Below are positions 1 through 4,995 of a DNA stretch of 5,557 nucleotides, in pieces. The notes beneath the pieces are model-generated. The model saw only the letters and a list, made by a program, of their open reading frames with translations. It was not told where the DNA came from and did no database searches. This DNA comes from an archaeon MnTg01. Its GTDB lineage: Archaea; Thermoproteota; Nitrososphaeria; Nitrososphaerales; Nitrosopumilaceae. Numbering within the stretch: the first letter of the stretch is position 1; every line of letters begins with the position of its first letter. The DNA is taken from contig BFAR01000070.1 in assembly GCA_008974855.1 (NCBI GenBank), positions 1 through 5,557 of the forward strand, in the 5' to 3' direction. A program made the translations under genes and the position numbers.

Positions 1-1437
1 GAAAGAATTTCTCTATTAGTTGATGAAGGTAGTTTCGTTGAACTTGACAAACTTACAACACATCATTATCATGAATTTGAAATGCAAAAAAAGAAATTCT
101 TTGGTGATTCAATTGTTACTGGTTATGCAAAGATAAACGGAAGACAAGTTTTTGTTTTTGCATATGACTTTACTGTTCTTGGCGGCACACTTAGTCAAAT
201 GGGAGCAAAAAAAATTACCAAACTAATGGATCACGCTTTACGTGTTGGTTGTCCAATTATAGGAATTGCAGATTCAGGAGGTGCAAGAATTCAAGAAGGC
301 ATTTTGAGTTTAGATGGTTTTGCAGATATTTTTTATCACAATGAATTAGCATCTGGAGTTGTTCCACAGATCACAGCAAGTATTGGTCCTTCAGCAGGTG
401 GAGCTGTGTATTCTCCCGCAATGACTGATTTTGTAATCATGGTTGATAAAACAGCTTCGATGTTTGTAACAGGGCCAGATGTTGTAAAGACGGTTCTATC
501 TGAAGAAGTAACTACTGATGAATTAGGTGGTGCAATGACTCATGCAACAAAGAGCGGTGTTGCACATTTTGTAGCTAAAAACGAATATGATTGTATGGAC
601 TATATCAAAAAACTTCTTTCTTATCTACCCGAAAATAATACACAAGAGCCTCCAATAGTTGCCACTGATGATGATCCAAATAGACTAGATCATAATTTAA
701 TTAACGTACTTCCAGAAAACACACTGGAACCTTATGATATGAGAGAAATAATTCAATCTTTTCTTGATGATAACACATTCTTTGAAATTCATGAATTGTT
801 TGCACCAAATATTGTTGTAGGATATGGACGATTAAACGGTAGAACGGTTGGAATTGTTGCAAACCAACCAATTTCTTTAGCTGGAGCACTTGACATTGAT
901 TCTTCAAATAAAGCTGCAAGATTCATTCGTTTTTGTGATTGTTACAATATACCAATCATTACTCTAGTAGATACTCCAGGATACATGCCAGGTACAAATC
1001 AAGAACATAATGGTATCATTAGACATGGAAGCAAACTTTTGTACGCTTTTTGTGAAGCAACAGTTCCAAAAATCACTCTAGTAATTGGTAAAGCATATGG
1101 TGGTGCATATATTGCCATGGGAAGTAAAAATCTAAGAACTGATCTTAACTATGCATGGCCCACTGCTCAAATTGCAGTAATGGGTTCAGAGGCAGCTATT
1201 AAAATTATGAATCGAAAAGAATTGGCTAAAGCAAAAGATCAAGATGTGTTAAAGAAGCAATTGGTTGATGAGTTCACAGAAAAATTCTCTAATCCATATG
1301 TGGCTGCTTCTCAAGGAACAGTGGATGCAGTAATAGATCCTGCGGAAACACGACCCATGTTAATTAAAGGATTAGAGATGCTTTTGAACAAAAGAGAAAA
1401 AAAACTCCCTCGTAAACACGGAAACATCAATCTATGA
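1..1437 (+). CDS. pccB: Acetyl-CoA/propionyl-CoA carboxylase, carboxyltransferase (beta) subunit, 5'-truncated by window edge
   Basis: This subunit transfers the carboxyl group from carboxybiotin to acetyl-CoA or propionyl-CoA, giving malonyl-CoA or methylmalonyl-CoA, in the cytoplasm. The frame is open from base 1 and the first residues (ERISLLVDEGSFVELDKL) are typical of family members about 35-40 residues in, so the ATG at 82 is internal and the true start lies upstream. 478 residues are visible against about 515 for the family. Numbering from base 1, the N-terminal crotonase-like half has DSGGARIQEG at 91-100 and the first oxyanion-hole glycines at 133-134 (GPSAGGAVYSPAM). The C-terminal half has DTPGYMPG from 324 and the second glycine pair at 367-368 (AYGGAYIAMGSK). 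Ile371 occupies the known specificity position. No zinc finger is visible, so it is the PccB type rather than bacterial AccD. The biotin carboxylase follows after 7 nt, in one operon. I am sure of the family; dual substrate use is inferred. Confidence 0.95.
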   Translation, partial: ERISLLVDEGSFVELDKLTTHHYHEFEMQKKKFFGDSIVTGYAKINGRQVFVFAYDFTVLGGTLSQMGAKKITKLMDHALRVGCPIIGIADSGGARIQEGILSLDGFADIFYHNELASGVVPQITASIGPSAGGAVYSPAMTDFVIMVDKTASMFVTGPDVVKTVLSEEVTTDELGGAMTHATKSGVAHFVAKNEYDCMDYIKKLLSYLPENNTQEPPIVATDDDPNRLDHNLINVLPENTLEPYDMREIIQSFLDDNTFFEIHELFAPNIVVGYGRLNGRTVGIVANQPISLAGALDIDSSNKAARFIRFCDCYNIPIITLVDTPGYMPGTNQEHNGIIRHGSKLLYAFCEATVPKITLVIGKAYGGAYIAMGSKNLRTDLNYAWPTAQIAVMGSEAAIKIMNRKELAKAKDQDVLKKQLVDEFTEKFSNPYVAASQGTVDAVIDPAETRPMLIKGLEMLLNKREKKLPRKHGNINL

Positions 1438-1440
1438 GGA
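1436..1440 (+). promoter_or_regulatory. Shine-Dalgarno site of the biotin carboxylase gene
   Basis: GAGGA lies 4 nt before the ATG at 1445 and overlaps the TGA stop (1435-1437) of the carboxyltransferase gene. It fixes the accC start and suggests that translation of the two genes is coupled. Confidence 0.7.
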
Positions 1441-1444
1441 AATA

Positions 1445-2938
1445 ATGATCGAAAAAGTACTCATAGCAAATAGAGGAGAAATTGCTTTAAGAGTTATTAA
1501 AACTTGCAAGGCATTAGGAATTAAAACAGTTGCAGTATATTCAGATGAAGATACAAAGTCTCTGCATGTAAAACATGCTACAGAAGCTTATCATATTGGT
1601 GAAGGTACACCTGCAAAAAGTTACCTTAATCAAGAAAAGATACTTGATGTGATGTTATCTTCAGGTGCAGACGCAGTACATCCAGGTTATGGTTTCCTTT
1701 CTGAAAACGATGATTTTGCAAGACTTTGTGAAAAAAATAAAATTAATTTTATTGGTCCATCATCAGAATCAATGGATCTTTGTGGTGATAAAATGAAATG
1801 TAAAGATGCAATGTTAAAAGCTAAAGTTCCAACTGTACCTGGAAGCCCTGGTCTAGTAAAAGATGTTGATGATGCAGAAAAAATTGCAAACAAAATTGGT
1901 TATCCTGTTATGTTAAAATCAGTTTATGGTGGTGGAGGTCGTGGAATTAGAATTGTAAATAGTGATAAAGAATTACGTGATGGCTATGAATCTGTTACAG
2001 GAGAATCAATGGCATCTGTAGGAAAATCTGCCATTCTTGTAGAAAAATTCCTTGAAAAAACACGTCACATTGAATTTCAAATGGCTAGAGACACTCATGG
2101 TAACACTGTTCACATCTTTGAAAGAGAATGCTCAATTCAAAGACGTAATCAAAAATTAATTGAACAAACCCCTTCACCAGCTGTTGATGAAGAAACAAGA
2201 ACCCGTGTGGGTGAATTAGTTCGTAAAGCAGCTGATGCAGTTGGTTATACTAACTTGGGAACTGCTGAATTTCTAAGAGCTGATAATGGAGAATTCTACT
2301 TTATTGAAATCAATGCTAGATTACAAGTAGAACACCCAATTACAGAACTTGTATCCGGATTGGATTTGGTCAAATTACAAATAGATATTGCAAATGGAGA
2401 ACCAATTCCATTCAAACAAAAAGATCTTAAAATGAATGGATTTGCAATTGAATGCAGAATTAATGCCGAAGACACATTTTTAGACTTTGCACCATCTACA
2501 GGACCAATACCTGATGTAACAATACCTTCAGGACCTAGTGTACGATGTGATACATATCTGTATCCAGGTTGTACTGTTTCGCCTTTCTATGATTCTCTCA
2601 TGGCAAAACTTTGCACATGGGGGCAAACATTTGAAGAGTGTAGACTAAGAATGCTTAACGCTCTAAATGATTTTTACATTCAAGGTGTAGAAACATCAAT
2701 TCCATTATACAAAACAATTCTAAATACTGATGAATACATAAATGGTGAACTTTCAACAGATTTTTTGAAACGATTTGGAATTTTAGATAGATTAACTGCT
2801 GACATTAAAAAAGATAGAGAAGCAAACAAAGAAGTAGCAATTGCTGCAGCAGTAATTCATTCAGAATACTACAAAAGTAGAGTGAAATCTACTCCTGAAA
2901 CTAGCTTACACTGGAAAAATAAATTGGGCAATTCTTAA
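1445..2938 (+). CDS. accC: Acetyl-CoA/propionyl-CoA carboxylase, biotin carboxylase subunit
   Basis: This ATP-grasp enzyme carboxylates the biotin of the carrier protein using ATP and bicarbonate, the first half-reaction of the carboxylase. Its 497 residues contain the N-terminal fold (KVLIANRGEIALRVI, 4-18; VHPGYGFLSEN, 78-88), the glycine-rich ATP lid GGGGRG (162-167), and the C-terminal catalytic part. Residues matching the E. coli AccC active site are present: Lys116, Lys158, Glu200, His208, Cys229, Lys237, Glu275, Glu288, Arg292, Gln294, Glu296 and Arg338. The last 45-50 residues exceed the 449 residues of E. coli AccC. They hold a probable alpha helix (about 464-479) ending near Trp490, resembling the start of the BT domain of fused PCC alpha chains. 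The start is fixed by a Shine-Dalgarno site 4 nt upstream. The stop TAA shares its last A with the ATG of the next gene. Confidence 0.96.
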   Translation: MIEKVLIANRGEIALRVIKTCKALGIKTVAVYSDEDTKSLHVKHATEAYHIGEGTPAKSYLNQEKILDVMLSSGADAVHPGYGFLSENDDFARLCEKNKINFIGPSSESMDLCGDKMKCKDAMLKAKVPTVPGSPGLVKDVDDAEKIANKIGYPVMLKSVYGGGGRGIRIVNSDKELRDGYESVTGESMASVGKSAILVEKFLEKTRHIEFQMARDTHGNTVHIFERECSIQRRNQKLIEQTPSPAVDEETRTRVGELVRKAADAVGYTNLGTAEFLRADNGEFYFIEINARLQVEHPITELVSGLDLVKLQIDIANGEPIPFKQKDLKMNGFAIECRINAEDTFLDFAPSTGPIPDVTIPSGPSVRCDTYLYPGCTVSPFYDSLMAKLCTWGQTFEECRLRMLNALNDFYIQGVETSIPLYKTILNTDEYINGELSTDFLKRFGILDRLTADIKKDREANKEVAIAAAVIHSEYYKSRVKSTPETSLHWKNKLGNS

Positions 2939-3450
2939 TGGAATACAAAATAGAAGACATTGAAGATACTTTTAATGCTGAAATTATACAACAATTAGGA
3001 AATTTAGAATATTTAATTAAAATCAATGATAATGAAAAAAATTTAAAAATTCTTACTATGTCTTCTCGCGGTATTGAATTTGTCTTAGATCAAAAATATC
3101 ACAAAGTAATGTATCTTGATAACACTACCTCGCAAATGAAAATTGTTGTAAACGGAATACCAATTACAGTAAATATGCATCAAAATTTTAATGAAATCGT
3201 TTTCAAAAACTCTGGAGACTCTGGCACTGGTGATTCACAACTCAATCTTCATAGCCAAATTCCTGGTAAAGTAATTAAAATCTCAGTTTCAGAAGGTTCT
3301 GAAGTAAAAAAAGAAGATGTAATTTGTGTCTTAGAATCAATGAAGATGCAAGTTTCGGTGAAATCACATAAAGACGGTGTTGTTAAAAAAATAAAAGTAA
3401 AAGAAGGTTCAACAGTTGCGAAAGATGACATTATTGCAGAAATAGAATAA
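2938..3450 (+). CDS. accB: Biotin carboxyl carrier protein of acetyl-CoA/propionyl-CoA carboxylase
   Basis: The 170-residue protein carries biotin between the biotin carboxylase and the carboxyltransferase. The C-terminal biotinyl/lipoyl domain (about 103-170) has the biotinylation motif ESMKM, with Lys136 as the biotin-accepting lysine, 34 residues before the C-terminus as is usual. SQIPGKV (106-112) opens the domain, and a Gly/Ser/Asp linker lies at 91-100. The N-terminal part (1-90) is rich in predicted beta strands. It has alternating hydrophobic residues and an IVVNGIPITV segment (69-78) resembling the BT-domain beta barrel of fused PCC alpha chains. The ATG overlaps the accC stop as TAATG, in the -1 frame relative to accC. 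I see no strong Shine-Dalgarno before it, so translation probably starts by termination-reinitiation. It is the last gene of the operon. The carrier role is certain; the BT-like reading of the N-terminus is inference. Confidence 0.95.
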   Translation: MEYKIEDIEDTFNAEIIQQLGNLEYLIKINDNEKNLKILTMSSRGIEFVLDQKYHKVMYLDNTTSQMKIVVNGIPITVNMHQNFNEIVFKNSGDSGTGDSQLNLHSQIPGKVIKISVSEGSEVKKEDVICVLESMKMQVSVKSHKDGVVKKIKVKEGSTVAKDDIIAEIE

Positions 3451-3461
3451 TTTAAGAAAAA
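3451..3461. terminator. Convergent intergenic gap with possible T-rich termination signals
   Basis: Only 11 nt separate the stop codons of accB (+) and the peroxiredoxin (-). On the - strand a run of five T (3461 to 3457) closely follows the peroxiredoxin stop, as expected for archaeal U-tract termination. On the + strand only short T runs (TTT at 3451-3453, then TTTCCTTT at 3467-3474) are seen, so the accB transcript must end inside the antisense of the peroxiredoxin gene. I see no stem-loop. Confidence 0.35.
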
Positions 3462-3935
3462 TTAATTTCCTTTGCTAAGAAAATCTTTAATCTCTTTATA
3501 ATTTGGTTCTACAAGTGGATTATCTGATACCCATTTGTAAGCTATCTTTCCATTTTCATCTATAATGAAAATAGAACGCTTTGCTGCATCATAATCTTTA
3601 ATATGCAATAGATCTGGCATCAACACATCATAATCTCGAATTGTTTTACTTTTATAATCTCCAAGAATTGGGAATTTTAAATTATTTTTTTCAGCAAAGG
3701 CCTTGTTTGCAAATGGTCCGTCATTACTTATCGCAATAACTTGTGCTCCAAGATTTGATAGTTCATCGCGTGAATCTCTTAAAGTGCACAATTCAGTTTC
3801 ACATACAGGAGAGCTTGCTGCTACAAAAAATGATAAAATTATTTTTTTTCCTTTAAATTCATCTAAAGTTCTCATTTTAAGCTCAGTATCTACCAATTCA
3901 AAGTTTGGAGCTAGGTCTCCAACATTCAAAGTCAT
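3462..3935 (-). CDS. Peroxiredoxin, BCP (bacterioferritin comigratory protein)/AhpC-TSA type
   Basis: A thiol peroxidase that reduces hydrogen peroxide and organic hydroperoxides in the cytoplasm. Starting at 3935 gives 157 residues, beginning MTLNVGDLAPNFEL as is usual for the family. The peroxidatic cysteine is then Cys45 and a second cysteine lies five residues on at Cys50, exactly the E. coli BCP spacing and numbering, so an atypical 2-Cys mechanism is likely. Arg120 (KRSIFIID) matches the conserved active-site arginine. The usual PxxxTxxC motif reads VAASSPVC: the proline is Val and the threonine is Ser. An in-frame ATG at 3953 would add six residues (MISNCC). I prefer the shorter start because of family alignment and a TATA-like TTAATATTA about 24 nt upstream, which fits a leaderless mRNA. 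The gene stands alone, convergent with accB and divergent from nuoA. Family certain; exact start uncertain. Confidence 0.9.
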   Translation of the reverse strand: MTLNVGDLAPNFELVDTELKMRTLDEFKGKKIILSFFVAASSPVCETELCTLRDSRDELSNLGAQVIAISNDGPFANKAFAEKNNLKFPILGDYKSKTIRDYDVLMPDLLHIKDYDAAKRSIFIIDENGKIAYKWVSDNPLVEPNYKEIKDFLSKGN

Positions 3936-3954
3936 ACAACAGTTTGAAATCATG

Positions 3955-3963
3955 TAATATTAA
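3955..3963 (-). promoter_or_regulatory. Candidate TATA box for the peroxiredoxin gene
   Basis: On the - strand this reads TTAATATTA, centred about 24 nt before the ATG at 3935, the right distance for a leaderless archaeal transcript. A second AT-rich candidate, TAAATTTT (3980 to 3973 on the - strand), sits about 23 nt before the alternative ATG at 3953. No Shine-Dalgarno is visible before either start. The choice of start and promoter is therefore linked, and this is a weak call. Confidence 0.35.
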
Positions 3964-4018
3964 GAACTTTGCAAAATTTAGTTTATGGAACCTTAAACGA
4001 AAAAAAAAACGAGGATAG

Positions 4019-4028
4019 CTTTTTATAT
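4019..4028 (+). promoter_or_regulatory. Probable promoter (TATA box) of the complex I operon
   Basis: The sequence CTTTTTATAT matches the archaeal TATA box well and is centred about 44 nt before the nuoA ATG. Transcription starting about 25 nt downstream (near 4049) would give a short leader of roughly 18-20 nt that still contains the nuoA Shine-Dalgarno site. A purine-rich stretch (ACGAGGA, 4009-4015), possibly a TFB-recognition element, and a run of ten A (4000-4009) lie just upstream. Confidence 0.6.
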
Positions 4029-4057
4029 CTTCGGGAGGGTCTCAAAGCTACTTTGGT

Positions 4058-4063
4058 AGGTGA
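4058..4063 (+). promoter_or_regulatory. Shine-Dalgarno site that decides the nuoA start
   Basis: AGGTGA ends 4 nt before the ATG at 4068 and matches the anti-Shine-Dalgarno end of archaeal 16S rRNA. It supports 4068 over the longer frame opening with TTG at 3969. That longer version would run through the probable promoter and add 33 hydrophilic residues not expected in this family. Confidence 0.75.
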
Positions 4064-4067
4064 AACC

Positions 4068-4427
4068 ATGGCAAATTACAGTCAAGTAATGTTGATGTTT
4101 GGTTTTGCCGTAGTTGCAATGGCTCCTGCTTTGATCATTTCAAGAATGATCTCACCCAGAAAACGAAGTAATCCAGTAAAATTCCTTCCAATGGAATGTG
4201 GTCAAGTCCCATCTGGTGCTGGACGGACTCATTTTATGATGCAATATTACGCTTTCATCTTGATGTTTGTTGTTTTTGATGTTATGGCAATTTTCTTGTA
4301 TGCATGGGGAGGCACACTACTTGAACTTGAAAAATCTACCATTCTTCCAATCATAGCTTTCTTAGGAATAATGTTTGGAGCGATGGCTTATGCACTTAAT
4401 CAATCAAAGAGGCGAGATATTTGGTAA
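4068..4427 (+). CDS. nuoA: Complex I (NADH dehydrogenase-like) subunit A / chain 3, membrane protein
   Basis: A small membrane subunit (ND3/NdhC homologue) near the quinone channel of complex I, where it helps link quinone chemistry to proton pumping. From the ATG at 4068 it has 119 residues, normal for the family. Three transmembrane segments are visible, at about 6-27, 58-80 and 91-111. Between the first two lies the family loop LPMECGQVPSGAGR, whose Cys44 matches the ND3 cysteine exposed in the active/deactive transition of mitochondrial complex I. Helix 2 carries FDVM at 70-73: Asp71 matches the conserved aspartate, but the usual glutamate two residues on is Met73. The gene opens the complex I operon and has its own TATA box and Shine-Dalgarno site; nuoB follows after 45 nt. 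The family is sure. It is also named ndhC, and the electron donor is not shown by this gene. Confidence 0.94.
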   Translation: MANYSQVMLMFGFAVVAMAPALIISRMISPRKRSNPVKFLPMECGQVPSGAGRTHFMMQYYAFILMFVVFDVMAIFLYAWGGTLLELEKSTILPIIAFLGIMFGAMAYALNQSKRRDIW

Positions 4428-4455
4428 TCCTAAACTCACGAAATATTTTCAAAAT

Positions 4456-4461
4456 GGAGGT
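4456..4461 (+). promoter_or_regulatory. Shine-Dalgarno site of nuoB
   Basis: GGAGGT is a perfect core match, 11 nt before the ATG at 4473, slightly longer spacing than usual. An AT-rich AAATATTTT (4441-4449), about 28 nt before the ATG, could be a weak internal promoter. Its use would start transcription downstream of this site, so I favour read-through from nuoA. Confidence 0.65.
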
Positions 4462-4472
4462 TTGGATTTACA

Positions 4473-4988
4473 ATGTTTAAAGATCTTATTACGCCACAAA
4501 CCGCTAATACTTTTATTGGAAAGTTAGGAGATATTCTAGTCAAAGCAATCGACAAACCATTAGGTTATGCCATTAATTGGGGTAGATTATGGTCCTTGTG
4601 GCCTGTTCATATTGAAACGGCTTGTTGTAGTGTTGAATTTGGTGCAGCGTCCAGTCCCAGATATGATGTTGAACGATTTGGTATCATCGAAGCATTTGGA
4701 TCATTAAGACAGTGTGATCTAGTTGTTGTTCAAGGAACAATTACAAGAAAAATGGCTCCAAGACTTCGTTTAGTATATGATCAAATGCCAGAACCAAAGT
4801 ACGTTATTGCAATGGGTGCGTGTGCAATTACTGGTGGATTGTATTTTGACTCATATAATGTTCTTCCAGGAATTGATGGAATACTTCCAGTAGATGTGTA
4901 TGTACCAGGTTGTCCCCCTAGACCTGAAACTCTAATACAAGGATGCATTCTTCTTCAAGAGAAAATTAAGAATATGAAGGCTAGGTAA
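4473..4988 (+). CDS. nuoB: Complex I subunit B, iron-sulfur cluster N2 subunit
   Basis: A peripheral-arm subunit (PSST/NdhK homologue) that binds the terminal 4Fe-4S cluster N2, from which electrons pass to quinone. The 171 residues contain all four expected cluster ligands: the adjacent pair Cys51-Cys52 (ETACCSVEFGA), Cys117 (AMGACAITGG) and Cys147 (VPGCPPRPE). Other family blocks are SPRYDVERFG (61-70), the KMAPRLRLVYDQMPEPKYV stretch (93-111) and PVDVYVPGCPP (139-149). The usual GSPRQ loop reads GSLRQC (77-81 with Cys81 next), adding an extra cysteine. Length is normal. Translation probably starts from the GGAGGT site upstream, and nuoC begins 7 nt after its stop, partly under a site inside the end of this gene. 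NiFe-hydrogenase small subunits share the fold, but the paired cysteines and the neighbours nuoA and nuoC settle the call. Confidence 0.97.
   Translation: MFKDLITPQTANTFIGKLGDILVKAIDKPLGYAINWGRLWSLWPVHIETACCSVEFGAASSPRYDVERFGIIEAFGSLRQCDLVVVQGTITRKMAPRLRLVYDQMPEPKYVIAMGACAITGGLYFDSYNVLPGIDGILPVDVYVPGCPPRPETLIQGCILLQEKIKNMKAR
4983..4986 (+). promoter_or_regulatory. Probable Shine-Dalgarno site of nuoC
   Basis: AGGT lies 9 nt before the ATG at 4996 and spans the last codons and stop of nuoB, which would couple the two genes in translation. A closer ATG at 4991 is followed at once by TAA, so 4996 is the usable start. Confidence 0.5.
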
Positions 4989-4995
4989 GAATGTA

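Noticed and set aside
82..84. ATG as the start of the carboxyltransferase gene
   Set aside because: The frame is open back to base 1 and the encoded residues before it match the family, so this Met is internal.
701..919. 72-codon frame on the - strand
   Set aside because: Antisense shadow of the carboxyltransferase gene, with no start signals or domain.
1687..1893. 68-codon frame on the - strand
   Set aside because: Antisense shadow within accC, in a region where the ATP-grasp protein is fully conserved.
3249..3431. 60-codon frame on the - strand
   Set aside because: Antisense to the biotinyl domain of accB; its composition reflects the complementary codons.
3703..3957. 84-codon frame on the + strand
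   Set aside because: It lies entirely antisense to the well-supported peroxiredoxin gene and shows no recognisable features.
4048..4059. Small inverted repeat CTAC-TTTG-GTAG before nuoA as a regulatory hairpin
   Set aside because: A four-base stem is too weak to support, and it overlaps the Shine-Dalgarno region by chance as likely as by design.
3969..4067. TTG-initiated 33-residue N-terminal extension of NuoA
   Set aside because: It would be translated through the probable TATA box, is hydrophilic and unlike NuoA. A good Shine-Dalgarno site precedes the ATG at 4068.
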